64,000 nt of DNA from Hydractinia symbiolongicarpus (Eukaryota; Cnidaria; Hydrozoa; Anthoathecata; Hydractiniidae): contig NC_079882.1 of NCBI RefSeq assembly GCF_029227915.1, forward strand, positions 27,644,001 through 27,708,000. Reading direction: 5' to 3'. The position numbers and the translations under genes are program-made. Below are positions 55,001-59,470 of this stretch, piece after piece. A model generated the notes under the pieces. The model worked only from the letters and a program-made list of their open reading frames with translations. It was not told the DNA's origin and made no database searches. Position 1 is the stretch's first letter. Each line of letters opens with the position of its first letter.

Positions 55001-55717
55001 GATTTTTCTACATTTTCGACGTTTTTAAAGTTAATATAGAAAATACTTGAATTTTATCATAAACATTTAGTGTATTATTGGAATCATATGTGACAGTAAT
55101 TATTAAGTACATCTTCAATCAATATTGTTTTTAAACCAATGATTTAGTTTTGCAAAATCATGACACATCTTATTTAGCAAAAACATGGAAAGTAAACTTT
55201 ATTTTAAAGAGATTAAAGTTGCCATAATTGACAACGATAGTTAAATTCATTAATTTAAAGCACATTGTTTGAGAGATAAAATAAGTATTTTATGGCTTTA
55301 AGGTGGATAAGAAAATCACAAAAAGTTGGATGTGCATCAGTTTATTTTCTCATTGTGTTACTGTTAACATATTGTAAAAAAATAGATAAATGAAAAAACT
55401 TACAGTTGAATTAAAGCCATTTCTTTCAGACTCATAGCCAAATTTAATTGTCTTTATTCCACAATGCAAACATGTTTTTCCAGACTCGACAGCAAAGCCA
55501 GTGATAAGGCTGAACTGATTCAAATTAACTTTGTAATAACCATAGCTATTGTTATCGTAGCTACCACACCAATAACTTTTACTAGAAGAAATATTGTAGC
55601 GCACATATTTGCACTTATTTGCACAAGCATTGTCATTTGTCACACTTGGTGGTATAGTACAACTGATAGCATCGTCATAAATAGCACCATTTTCCAGGCC
55701 GAGTGGAGAGGTACATT
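9848..55717 (-). CDS. Giant multidomain receptor fused to iGluR-like K+-filter channel (5' end missing)
   Basis: About 53 exons, each bounded by AG and GT, can be read on the minus strand with matching phases, giving about 4,850 codons. Domain order is F5/8C x2, half-LamG, unknown module, F5/8C, six unknown ~120-residue modules with an embedded LamG, C-type lectin, unknown module, MAM, LamG, EGF, LamG, SEA, FnIII x9, TSP1, Cys-rich, TSP1 x3, SEA, FnIII x3, and then an ionotropic glutamate receptor-like channel with a GYGD filter and a basic tail. Nearly all module borders are phase-1 introns, as in shuffled extracellular proteins. The expected place is the plasma membrane with the modules outside. 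No signal-peptide exon was found upstream of 55717, so the N-terminus is incomplete. Evidence that all exons form one transcript is only phase continuity; a gene boundary between 30.6 and 32.6 kb is the main alternative. The S1 exon carries an apparent one-base frameshift. Confidence 0.6.
10849..11008 (-). CDS. Exon with M3 membrane helix of the channel
   Basis: The exon encodes an acidic lead ([10 protein letters not shown]) followed by a hydrophobic segment containing [20 protein letters not shown] and then the basic stop-transfer RTYRSRRK. This matches the third membrane segment that follows S2 in eukaryotic glutamate receptors. Acceptor at 11009-11010, donor at 10847-10848, phase 0 in and 1 out. 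The basic residues after the helix fit a cytoplasmic C-terminus. Confidence 0.82.
11564..11902 (-). CDS. S2 half of ligand-binding domain
   Basis: A single 113-codon exon, phase 0 to 0, lies between the pore helices and M3, which is the S2 position of ionotropic glutamate receptors. It contains [10 protein letters not shown], in which the Asp (codon 11762-11764) sits where glutamate receptors have the acidic residue that binds the ligand amino group. It also contains [10 protein letters not shown], which resembles the SGYGI strand near the end of S2. The domain is short for S2 (about 125-140 residues up to M3). The assignment rests on position plus these motifs. Which ligand it binds cannot be told. 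Confidence 0.65.
12866..13194 (-). CDS. Pore exons: P-loop with K+ filter, and M2
   Basis: Two exons, 13097-13194 and 12866-13022, join in phase 2 inside the selectivity filter. The P-loop reads [20 protein letters not shown] followed by YVPSSN, which is the canonical potassium-channel signature (T-x-x-T-x-G-Y-G-D plus the downstream Pro). The next segment, with [20 protein letters not shown], is the inner helix. It lacks the SYTANLAAF motif of animal AMPA/kainate/NMDA receptors. A GYGD filter in a glutamate-receptor frame is known from bacterial GluR0 and rotifer AvGluR1. Predicted property: K+-selective conduction. Confidence 0.88.
13409..13883 (-). CDS. S1 half of ligand-binding domain and M1, with apparent frameshift
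   Basis: The first part has Cys-rich iGluR-like sequence including [17 protein letters not shown]. After the shift it reads [20 protein letters not shown], where an Arg (codon 13592-13594) sits close to the ligand-carboxylate-binding Arg of S1, and then membrane segment M1 ([20 protein letters not shown]). Exon phase is 1 in and 0 out, but the length is one base short. The frames meet at a run of six A on the minus strand (T run 13676-13681 on plus). One extra A would make the exon continuous and give the phase required by the next exon. This is either a homopolymer base-call or assembly error, or a real null allele. Confidence 0.78.
14022..14324 (-). CDS. FnIII domain 12 (adjacent to channel)
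   Basis: A 101-codon exon, phase 1-1. FnIII hallmarks are VTWDFIP (Trp strand B), GYRIFYK (strand C Tyr), [15 protein letters not shown] (strand F) and YGDGP. This is the last extracellular fold before the channel's S1 half, so it probably sets the distance between ectodomain and ligand-binding domain. Confidence 0.88.
14503..14796 (-). CDS. FnIII domain 11
   Basis: A 98-codon exon, phase 1-1. It shows [19 protein letters not shown] and [18 protein letters not shown], the strand B, C and F signatures of FnIII. Confidence 0.9.
14990..15283 (-). CDS. FnIII domain 10
   Basis: A 98-codon exon, phase 1-1, beginning right after SEA-2. It shows [18 protein letters not shown] and [18 protein letters not shown], plus several N-x-S/T sequons. 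If SEA-2 self-cleaves, this is the first folded domain of the membrane-bound fragment after the SEA remnant. Confidence 0.9.
15399..16601 (-). CDS. SEA domain 2 with intact GSVIV autocleavage motif
   Basis: Three exons, 16492-16601 (phase 1 to 0), 15667-15740 (0 to 2) and 15399-15538 (2 to 1), encode about 108 residues with the SEA pattern: [10 protein letters not shown] at the start, KKIEKELRVFY helix, [20 protein letters not shown] hairpin, then a second helix. Gly-Ser-Val-Ile-Val at 15520-15534 matches the G|SVVV-type site where SEA domains such as that of MUC1 break themselves by an N-to-O acyl shift. Cleavage here would leave about 830 residues (FnIII x3 plus channel) attached non-covalently to the rest. 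Predicted from motif only. Confidence 0.85.
16748..16791. repeat. Intronic hairpin, 18-bp arms
   Basis: The arms at 16748-16765 and 16774-16791 are exact reverse complements with an 8-base spacer. It lies in the intron between the last TSP1 exon and SEA-2. Confidence 0.8.
16853..17029 (-). CDS. Thrombospondin type 1 repeat 4
   Basis: A 59-codon exon, phase 1-1. It starts [17 protein letters not shown] and has six Cys in TSP1 spacing. The usual WSxWS Trp ladder is reduced to two Trp. It is the TSP1 repeat closest to SEA-2. Confidence 0.85.
17883..18059 (-). CDS. Thrombospondin type 1 repeat 3
   Basis: A 59-codon exon, phase 1-1, and the most canonical TSP1 copy: [20 protein letters not shown], then an Arg-rich strand, ending [15 protein letters not shown] carries the C-mannosylation-type Trp motif, and CSATCG is followed by the Arg layer. 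Confidence 0.95.
18132..18284 (-). CDS. Thrombospondin type 1 repeat 2
   Basis: A 51-codon exon, phase 1-1: [20 protein letters not shown], six Cys, ending NVHPCPG. Slightly shorter than the neighbouring TSP1 copies. Confidence 0.9.
18369..18689 (-). CDS. Cys-rich domain between TSP1 repeats, unidentified
   Basis: A 107-codon exon, phase 1-1, with eight Cys ([19 protein letters not shown] at the start, CRCIDKG at the end) and several N-glycosylation sequons. It separates TSP1 repeat 1 from repeats 2-4. I do not recognise the family; the GDxCxxxC start resembles a Cys-rich unit seen near TSP1 or lectin modules in other marine invertebrate proteins, from memory only. Confidence 0.7.
18817..18987 (-). 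CDS. Thrombospondin type 1 repeat 1
   Basis: A 57-codon exon, phase 1-1: [20 protein letters not shown] with three Trp in WxxWxxW spacing, ending NDFPCPG. First TSP1 after the long FnIII array. Confidence 0.94.
19144..19455 (-). CDS. FnIII domain 9
   Basis: A 104-codon exon, phase 1-1: [11 protein letters not shown] start, LNISWIPLP strand [10 protein letters not shown] strand [17 protein letters not shown] strand F. It has a Cys pair ([10 protein letters not shown]) in the middle that FnIII domains usually lack. Confidence 0.92.
19533..19844 (-). CDS. FnIII domain 8
   Basis: A 104-codon exon, phase 1-1: [20 protein letters not shown] and [17 protein letters not shown]. FnIII hallmarks are clear and N-x-T/S sequons are frequent. 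Confidence 0.9.
20309..20602 (-). CDS. FnIII domain 7
   Basis: A 98-codon exon, phase 1-1: [12 protein letters not shown] start, [12 protein letters not shown] strand [17 protein letters not shown] strand F. Carries Cys in the C strand and F-G region. Confidence 0.9.
21192..21485 (-). CDS. FnIII domain 6, divergent
   Basis: A 98-codon exon, phase 1-1. The B-strand Trp is missing, but [16 protein letters not shown] matches strand F plus the G-x-G-P turn, and [13 protein letters not shown] matches strand C. It is called FnIII from these motifs and its place in the array. Confidence 0.75.
21950..22687 (-). CDS. FnIII domains 4 and 5 in one exon
   Basis: A single 246-codon exon, phase 1-1, holds two divergent FnIII-like units. 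The second begins [20 protein letters not shown] and ends near [16 protein letters not shown]. The first has a Cys-rich insertion near [12 protein letters not shown]. All the other FnIII domains read here have their own exon, so an intron has probably been lost. Dense N-glycosylation sequons. Confidence 0.75.
22761..23081 (-). CDS. FnIII domain 3
   Basis: A 107-codon exon, phase 1-1: [20 protein letters not shown] and [18 protein letters not shown]. Two Cys (LSCPYINV and ENCKHM) could form a domain-specific disulfide. Confidence 0.88.
23243..23569 (-). CDS. FnIII domain 2
   Basis: A 109-codon exon, phase 1-1: [20 protein letters not shown] and [20 protein letters not shown] are the B, C and F strand signatures. 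Confidence 0.9.
23868..24170 (-). CDS. FnIII domain 1, divergent
   Basis: A 101-codon exon, phase 1-1, directly after SEA-1. It has [12 protein letters not shown] (strand C) and [20 protein letters not shown] (strand F). The B-strand Trp is absent. Confidence 0.8.
24342..30231 (-). CDS. SEA domain 1 (three exons, LINE in its second intron)
   Basis: Exons 30113-30231 (1 to 0), 29828-29892 (0 to 2) and 24342-24493 (2 to 1) have exactly the same phase pattern as SEA-2. Landmarks are [16 protein letters not shown] (first strand), [20 protein letters not shown] (helix), [19 protein letters not shown] (hairpin) and then a second helix. The cleavage motif is degenerate: Gly-Thr-Val-Ser-Ala instead of Gly-Ser-Val-x-Val. 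Self-cleavage is therefore not expected. The 5.3-kb second intron contains the LINE at 24739-28543. Confidence 0.82.
24739..27045 (+). pseudogene. LINE ORF part 1: 2A-like motif, Zn finger, endonuclease, RT start
   Basis: 768 codons. Residues 41-62 are hydrophobic. Residues 115-123 read GDVESCPGP, like the 2A ribosome-skipping motif at the start of some LINE ORFs, but with Cys where Asn is required. Residues 127-171 are a C-x2-C ... H-x3-C ... C-x2-C zinc finger. Residues about 196-410 are an AP endonuclease with [16 protein letters not shown] and SISDHD catalytic blocks. The RT begins with [19 protein letters not shown] and YQYGF, then the frame breaks near 26990. The region that should hold the first catalytic Asp (F-x-DLSKAFD) is deleted, so this copy cannot make a working RT. 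Confidence 0.88.
27045..28019 (+). pseudogene. LINE ORF part 2: rest of RT and C-terminal domain
   Basis: After the break the protein resumes in another frame around 27040 with [17 protein letters not shown], then [14 protein letters not shown], the catalytic [10 protein letters not shown] and a C-terminal [11 protein letters not shown]-type end common to CR1/L2 elements. From 27177 the frame is open to the stop at 28017-28019. Confidence 0.85.
28020..29827. other. LINE 3' UTR, then SEA-1 intron
   Basis: 28020-28543 is the LINE 3' UTR with its (AAT)n end. The rest is intron of the receptor gene. It holds a 16-bp-arm inverted repeat at 29555-29597. Nothing else is recognised. Confidence 0.6.
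29555..29597. repeat. Intronic hairpin, 16-bp arms
   Basis: The arms at 29555-29570 and 29582-29597 (TAACAAGATACAAAAT and its complement) are exact, with an 11-base spacer. Confidence 0.75.
30583..30603 (-). CDS. Possible 21-bp micro-exon before SEA-1
   Basis: On the minus strand a T-rich tract ending AAG is followed by 21 bases encoding Asp-Glu-Leu-Ala-Lys-Lys in frame, then GTAAGA. The phase is 1 at both ends, exactly what SEA-1 exon 1 needs upstream. Short enough to be chance. Confidence 0.35.
30604..32581. other. Gap between SEA-1 and LamG-3; possible linker exon or gene boundary
   Basis: The only coding-like stretch is minus-strand 32108-32246, an open acidic Ser/Thr/Asn-rich peptide (for example [17 protein letters not shown]) ending at a good GTAAGT donor. 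Its phases (2 in, 0 out) do not fit the phase-1 neighbours, so extra small exons, or a separate transcript, would be needed. A dispersed repeat shared with 56 kb lies at 32358-32430. Confidence 0.4.
32358..32430. repeat. Dispersed repeat, second copy near 56 kb
   Basis: The segment matches 55993-56063 closely, including the shared core CCTGTTAAGGGATGTG and ATGCAT. Both copies lie in the same orientation. Family unknown. Confidence 0.65.
32582..33226 (-). CDS. LamG-like domain 4 of the protein (LamG-3), single exon
   Basis: A 215-codon exon, phase 1-1, with concanavalin A-like sandwich features: C-x-(6)[14 protein letters not shown], then [35 protein letters not shown] and the closing [11 protein letters not shown]. 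Two Cys near the start (CALDLEGC) are typical of the LamGL form found in invertebrate receptors. Last recognised module before the SEA-1 region. Confidence 0.82.
33398..33514 (-). CDS. EGF-like domain
   Basis: A 39-codon exon, phase 1-1: [20 protein letters not shown] then CP, with later Cys in ETCQNG. The CxNGGxCxxxxxxCxC core is that of an EGF-like repeat. No calcium-binding signature is seen. Confidence 0.85.
33607..35124 (-). CDS. LamG-like domain 3 of the protein (LamG-2), four exons with EGF after it
   Basis: Exons 34749-35124 (1 to 2), 34540-34651 (2 to 0) and 33607-33802 (0 to 1) form one LamG fold: [20 protein letters not shown] start, [31 protein letters not shown] and the closing [20 protein letters not shown]. 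The call says four exons only if the neighbouring EGF exon is counted; the fold itself uses three. Confidence 0.85.
33858..33970 (-). mobile_element. tRNA-derived SINE fragment
   Basis: The minus strand contains GGGTTCAAGTCCC, a tRNA T-arm/B-box, preceded by GGGCAACCAGTGCAGC. It lies in an intron between LamG-2 exons. Not a tRNA gene: no complete cloverleaf. Confidence 0.4.
35217..36786 (-). CDS. MAM domain, two exons
   Basis: Exons 36524-36786 (1 to 0) and 35217-35340 (0 to 1). [20 protein letters not shown] and [12 protein letters not shown] are the mid and C-terminal MAM blocks (usual form G-x-IAIDDI). The acceptor chosen at 36787-36788 follows a pyrimidine tract and gives the phase the upstream exon needs. 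The N-terminal MAM segment with its first Cys is short or missing. Confidence 0.8.
37535..38068 (-). CDS. Unrecognised ~178-residue module (X2)
   Basis: A 178-codon exon, phase 1-1. The predicted strands include [13 protein letters not shown] and the ending [12 protein letters not shown] ... MRLLVTYY. It resembles the exon at 52297-52794 in length, in the extended beta pattern and in an xxLL...F motif before a final hydrophobic strand. The pattern recalls DNRLRE-type beta sandwiches, but I cannot assign it. Confidence 0.65.
38619..38954 (-). CDS. C-type lectin domain
   Basis: A 112-codon exon, phase 1-1, with CTLD marks: [40 protein letters not shown], then DCAEFNP and [15 protein letters not shown]. 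The WxDGS block is clear. The EPN/QPD sugar-binding triplet is not evident, so carbohydrate binding is uncertain. Confidence 0.92.
39028..39737. mobile_element. piggyBac-like MITE, TTAA duplicated
   Basis: Terminal inverted repeats starting CCCTATTCGGTCC are at 39032-39050 and, reversed, 39715-39733. TTAA stands immediately outside both ends (39028-39031 and 39734-39737). A TTAA target with a CCC end is the hallmark of piggyBac-type elements. It is 702 bp with no transposase. It sits in the intron upstream of the C-type lectin exon. Similar half-ends occur near 38142 and 53228. Confidence 0.75.
39775..39900 (-). CDS. Short Cys-containing exon, unidentified
   Basis: A 42-codon exon, phase 1-1: [16 protein letters not shown] then [20 protein letters not shown]. 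Two Cys. It lies between the sixth 120-residue module and the C-type lectin domain and is probably the strand that introduces the lectin fold. Confidence 0.6.
40002..40373 (-). CDS. Unrecognised 120-residue module, copy 6
   Basis: A 124-codon exon, phase 1-1, with [20 protein letters not shown] followed by [19 protein letters not shown] and a final VEG. It carries the family signature C-x-x-F/D-F ... YILC ... G seen in five other exons. Propeller or tectonin-like by eye. Confidence 0.75.
40614..40979 (-). CDS. Unrecognised 120-residue module, copy 5
   Basis: A 122-codon exon, phase 1-1: [55 protein letters not shown]. The Cys of the C-terminal YILC motif is replaced. Confidence 0.75.
41121..41558 (-). 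CDS. LamG-like domain 2 of the protein, between module copies 4 and 5
   Basis: A 146-codon exon, phase 1-1: [20 protein letters not shown], then [15 protein letters not shown] and [12 protein letters not shown]. This is the second half of a pentraxin/LamG-like sandwich; the usual N-terminal half is short. Confidence 0.75.
41810..42163 (-). CDS. Unrecognised 120-residue module, copy 4
   Basis: A 118-codon exon, phase 1-1: [58 protein letters not shown]. The alternation of W/Y-x-x-DG-x-I-Y strands fits a beta-propeller blade. Confidence 0.75.
42296..42349. repeat. Intronic hairpin, 21-bp arms, next to a minisatellite
   Basis: The arms CAAATAGACATCTGACATAAA (42296-42316) and its exact complement (42329-42349) flank a 12-base loop. 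The 29-bp tandem repeat begins about ten bases later. Confidence 0.8.
42361..42537. repeat. Minisatellite, 29-bp unit, about six copies
   Basis: The unit contains CTTGGTGTTTCTATCTCTCT and GCTTATATA, repeated head to tail with only one or two substitutions per copy. It lies in an intron of the receptor gene. The near-identity of copies suggests recent expansion. Not a CRISPR array. Confidence 0.92.
42873..42919. repeat. Intronic hairpin, ~19-bp arms, one mismatch
   Basis: 42873-42891 and 42901-42919 pair with a single mismatch around a nine-base spacer. Confidence 0.7.
43953..44318 (-). CDS. Unrecognised 120-residue module, copy 3
   Basis: A 122-codon exon, phase 1-1: [55 protein letters not shown], ending LVPG. 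The family Cys residues in the last strand are replaced by hydrophobics. Confidence 0.75.
44510..44869 (-). CDS. Unrecognised 120-residue module, copy 2
   Basis: A 120-codon exon, phase 1-1, and the clearest copy: [33 protein letters not shown] then [25 protein letters not shown], ending PEG. The strand repeats recall tectonin-type beta-propellers. Confidence 0.78.
45755..47635 (+). mobile_element. RTE-type LINE, 5' truncated, frames broken
   Basis: Plus-strand RT-only fragment in an intron of the receptor gene. Three open blocks, about 45755-46420, 46404-47099 and 47135-47335, are shifted relative to each other. Landmarks: [77 protein letters not shown]. After the RT comes a zinc finger (CGVCRKG ... 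[12 protein letters not shown] ... CKCC), then YGSETWAVK. It ends in an (ATG)n tail near 47614-47634. The layout matches RTE-like elements common in corals and other invertebrates, recalled not searched. Non-functional. Confidence 0.85.
47636..48582. other. Intron, no recognised feature
   Basis: AT-rich sequence between the LINE tail and the first 120-residue module exon. I see no exon or repeat end here. Confidence 0.5.
48583..48984 (-). CDS. Unrecognised 120-residue module, copy 1
   Basis: A 134-codon exon, phase 1-1. The first half is Cys-rich ([19 protein letters not shown]) and unlike the other copies. The second half has [14 protein letters not shown] and [19 protein letters not shown], then SLPG, the family signature. 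Confidence 0.72.
49130..49959 (-). CDS. F5/8 type C (discoidin) domain 3, two exons
   Basis: Exons 49667-49959 (1 to 0) and 49130-49271 (0 to 1). It opens [12 protein letters not shown], has [19 protein letters not shown] (the W/Y-IDLG strand) and ends [20 protein letters not shown] then LDVVLC, the classical closing beta strand with Cys. Discoidin domains bind lipids, sugars or collagen. Confidence 0.88.
49960..52296. other. Long intron, no recognised feature
   Basis: About 2.3 kb of AT-rich sequence. A plus-strand ORF at 50388-50570 and others are short and have no motif. No exon with matching phase was found. Confidence 0.5.
52297..52794 (-). CDS. Unrecognised ~166-residue module (X1)
   Basis: A 166-codon exon, phase 1-1. 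Strand-like segments include [19 protein letters not shown] and [13 protein letters not shown], with the xxLLQAVF segment before the last strand as in X2 at 37.5 kb. It follows a half-LamG exon directly. Function unknown. Confidence 0.65.
53272..53484 (-). CDS. Half LamG-like exon
   Basis: A 71-codon exon, phase 1-1. [20 protein letters not shown] and [18 protein letters not shown] are the opening of a LamGL domain (HHWPL ... C-x-(6)-C-x-x-GLTVSFW). The second half of the fold is not the next exon; module X1 follows instead. Confidence 0.75.
53648..54266 (-). CDS. F5/8 type C (discoidin) domain 2, two exons
   Basis: Exons 53908-54266 (1 to 0) and 53648-53798 (0 to 1). [16 protein letters not shown] start, [20 protein letters not shown] core, end [20 protein letters not shown] then ELYEE. 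Same intron position as the other two discoidin domains, which supports duplication. Confidence 0.9.
54347..55717 (-). CDS. F5/8 type C (discoidin) domain 1, two exons (first recognised exons)
   Basis: Exons 55404-55717 (1 to 0) and 54347-54494 (0 to 1). [20 protein letters not shown] start, [20 protein letters not shown] core and [16 protein letters not shown] end. The exon starts in phase 1, so it cannot be the first coding exon: a signal-peptide exon must lie further upstream, outside what I could find. Confidence 0.88.
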
Positions 55718-58217
55718 CTAAATTATCAATGATTATTACAAAGTACAGTATATACTACATAAAGTTTCCTAGTATTGGAAAATGCATTGTAGACCTTTTG
55801 ATTCATGTGCAACATATTCTTCCTTATTGTGTGTCAACGTAACTGAATTTTAGTTACCAGATTTTTACAAGCATGCAATTCATATAACCAATATTGGTTA
55901 CGAAGAAAGGGTAAATAGGGAAAAAGTAATAGCAAAATAGTAATAGTAAAAGTAATAGTAAAAGTAATAGTAAAATAGTAATAGTAAAAGTAATGACATT
56001 TATTGTCATCAGTAATTTTAGACCTGTTAAGGGATGTGTATTCAAACTTTATCAATGCATGTAGATATTATAAAGGTGAATGGATTAACATAAAATGTTT
56101 TGCCAAAATGACATTCGTTTGCTCGTCCCAGGCCTCCTAATTTCTTGCTGACGATCCCATAACTGGGATCTGCATGTCAGTTTTTAAAACTTGTATGTAA
56201 AAATGGGTAATTTTAAGATTTTTACAATATTTCCTGAACACATCCAGTTACAGAAAAAAAAAACAATGTTGGAAAACTAGAAGTTTTGTAGAAGCAAATA
56301 ATAACAGTGTATAACTTTTATAACCCAAAGTTTTAAGACAAATCATTCTGAGGTCCAAGAACTATCGATATGGCATTAATAAAAGAAAATATATCTCAAA
56401 AAATGAACATTTTGATGCCAAATATTGTTAAATGACCTAATTGTTGCTGACATTAGCATGTTTAATTTTTCATGTTGTAAATTATTCCATTTATAGTTTA
56501 AAAGTAATTGAAAGTGTGACTAACAGACTTTTATAAAAAAGGCTCTTTACCTTGCTATATATTACATTTACAGTCTACTTGCAGTTGAGTAATGACCATT
56601 AGATGGTTATTAGTCAACTGCTTGATGCAAATTATAGTTACTTTCTTAAGGCAAAGCTCTGAGTGTGATGGTATTAAAATGGTCTATTTGAAGAATGACT
56701 TTCATTTAAAAAAATACAAAAAATACCTGAATAATTTTGACCATTTTGAAGCAATTCTCTAGTTTTTATAAAATTAACACATATTAATGAGATCAAACCA
56801 ACAGTGACCCAATCCTAAAACATGTTGATACAAAGAAACTATGATTAAAAGATTTCATACATTCAATAATAACATAATTGCTTAAGTTATCAAAATACAA
56901 GCATCTGCTGGAACTAAAAAGACTGAAATATAACAATACTTCACCAATAAGTCTAATTATTGATTGGTCATTTATAAAAAGATAAGAATAAAATATGTAG
57001 AGGGTATAACAAGAAACAACTTTAACCATTATCTGTTTCATATAAAAACTTTATATATCAGAACCTATTCTTTAAGTGACAAAAGAAGAACATAACTTAA
57101 GAAAGAGTTTATTCATAGGATTAGGGAATAGTTTCAGCATTAAAAAATGTAGGAGAATGTCAAATGATGTTTGGAAAAATCCTTGTGAGAATTAGGAATG
57201 CAGTTTCTTGCAGCTAAATGAAACCTTGCAACATCACAAAATTGCATAGTATATTTAAAAACAATTATTGCAATATCAACAATCAGTTACCAAATTGAAT
57301 TAGAAATTTACAATCAAGGTTACAGTACATACGTACAATTTACAAATTAGTAGAATTTCTATGTACCTTTCATGAAGGAGCATTTGAGATCTGCTAAAAT
57401 GTCTCATGATTAAAAATGGTATGTAATGTAAATTGTTTTTTTATTCTAGATCATAGTGATACAGATTGTCAACTTAAGGTTAAAGAGTTCGCACATTGGG
57501 TAAAGAGAGTTTGCAAACAGGCCAAGACAGTACTGAAAATATATACAACAGAAGGTTTAACAGGCATTATTTCCAATATTTCTTCTGAATAAATAAGTTT
57601 TAACATGTGTTCTTCTGTAAAAAAAACTGTACTTAATCTTAAAAGGATCCCGAGGTGATAATTACTAAAATTACTGGTTTTTTCATTTTCTATAAGACTT
57701 TCTTATATTCGTCCTTTCTCAGTAATCTTTTGCTCCAATATTCTTTGATCTTTCTGATGAAAACCAACAGCTTGCTCTCTAATATTCTTCCTTGCTCAGT
57801 AATCTTTTCATCCAATACTTATATATGATTTTTCTGATGTAAACCAACAGCTGCTCTGCTAATATTTACAGAGTCAATGATATTGGCTTACTCTTTGTTC
57901 TATATGACAATAAATACATGTTAACAACCTTCCCCTCTTTTTTCTTTCTTTCTTTTATCAGTTTAATCATCTTTTAGTTTAATTAAATTTATTAACATAA
58001 TTGAATGGATATCCATATTCTGCTACATCCATGTTAACAACAACATAAGTCATTTGACACAACAGCAACTTTAACCAATCCATATTGTGGTCAATATCAA
58101 CGAAATAGAACTCCAAAATAGTTAGTATCAACAAAATACAACTCCAAAACAGCAAAAATGTTTAAACTATGTACCACATCATTTCTCAGATCTCCATATC
58201 TTTCTTTTTCTTGTTTC
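55718..58217. other. Upstream flank or first intron; simple repeat only
   Basis: No exon found. Contains an AGTAATAGTAAA-type simple repeat at about 55925-55994 and the second copy of the 73-bp dispersed repeat (55993-56063). A minus-strand ORF at 56793-57041 has no motif and no splice context. Confidence 0.5.
55993..56063. repeat. Dispersed repeat, partner of 32358-32430
   Basis: Same-orientation match to the copy in the LamG-3/SEA-1 gap, sharing AATTTTAGACCTGTTAAGGG-like sequence with a few substitutions. Confidence 0.65.
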
Positions 58218-59470
58218 AGTACACCAGTTGCCAATGTAAAAAGAAGATTCTTGCAATTCGTTTGGTAAGACAATCAGCAATTTGCTGTTCTTTTTTGAAA
58301 CCCATGCTATCTGATGCAATTCATTATTTCAAATCATTTCTTTCAAAAAAGCCAAATTTACTCTCAAACTTTTGTTTTGTGGAAGGTACAGCATCGTATA
58401 GTGTTACATTCGATTAAACATTGAATTGTTGGTGAAGTATATTGAAAATTTCCCTGAATAAACATACAACCCAGCAGCATTAATCAATTGCATGGTTCCT
58501 GCAGAAAGACTGCCATGGCATCAAGGATAGTGATTGATTTAGTTGATTCGCTAAGAAAATTAGGAAATTAGGAACACACTATAAGAACCTTCTTCCTTGA
58601 TGATGCATTATGAACTACAATAAAATTAGCTTCTTCTATGTTTCCAACTGCCCTGAATTTCCATTTCACAGACTCACACTTCGCTTTTTTATATTATCAC
58701 GTTGGCTCTTAGCATATCTGCAACAGTGGCATCTTTGATGTTACCATTAGTACGCAGCAATCAAAAAGAATGTCTGGACGAGTCTGCATAACTAACCAAA
58801 TATAGATCCACACAATATTCTCTAATCATGTTTTCGTCATCATCAGTTTCCACTTCTACACGTGCTTCTAATTTTCTTCTTTCAATCGCAGTCTGCATGG
58901 ATGCAATCTAACATATATTGATCCATGCTTTAACAGGACCTTTGAGTTTCGCTGTCCTATCACAATAACAGAGTCTTTTCCAGTGTCATCAAGTCTCTAT
59001 TTATAGTATGCGTTATCTCCTGTTAGACACTTCACAACTGTAATACTACAAGGTCTTACATTAAGTCTCAAGGCTCTTTTAAACTTTTTAGAGTATTCAG
59101 GTTTTATAAAGGCTTTTCTTGCAGCATGCAACTCATTAATCAGCAACTAATTGACCACTAGTCCCTCCTACTAGAACTGGTGGATCATTCTTATTTTACA
59201 ACTGGAAAATTGGGGTTGCTGCCAAACAATAGTTGATTTTGGTGAAAAGCCATGTATTTTTTCAAGGAATTCTTGTAACAATATTGATGTTTAAATTCTT
59301 ACACATGCTACGATAATCCTTTCTTATTATCAAATTCCCACCATTACCGACTAAAAACTTTTTAGCAGAAGCAAATACAGACATCCAGATCCTAAAAATT
59401 AAATTAATGATAACTTCTTTCCTTTTACTTTGAATAACACAGGGTGCACTAGAGTCTTCATTTATCTTTC
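58218..59470 (-). mobile_element. Decayed Ty1/copia-like retrotransposon pol remnant
   Basis: On the minus strand, integrase-like pieces come first (near 59.3-59.4 kb, SAKKFLVGNGGN resembling the conserved SPKKFLSDNGGE block with the catalytic Asp changed; near 58.9-59.1 kb, ELHAARKAFIKPEYSKKFKR and KHGSIYVRLHPCRL). Then come QTRPDILFDC near 58.75 kb and a copia RNase H end, QQIADCLTKR, near 58.24 kb. Integrase before RT/RNase H is the copia order. Stops and shifts throughout; not functional. Confidence 0.6.

Noticed and set aside
56793-57041. Possible N-terminal exon with hydrophobic segments
   Set aside because: No Kozak-like start or donor in the phase needed by the exon at 55717, and composition looks random.
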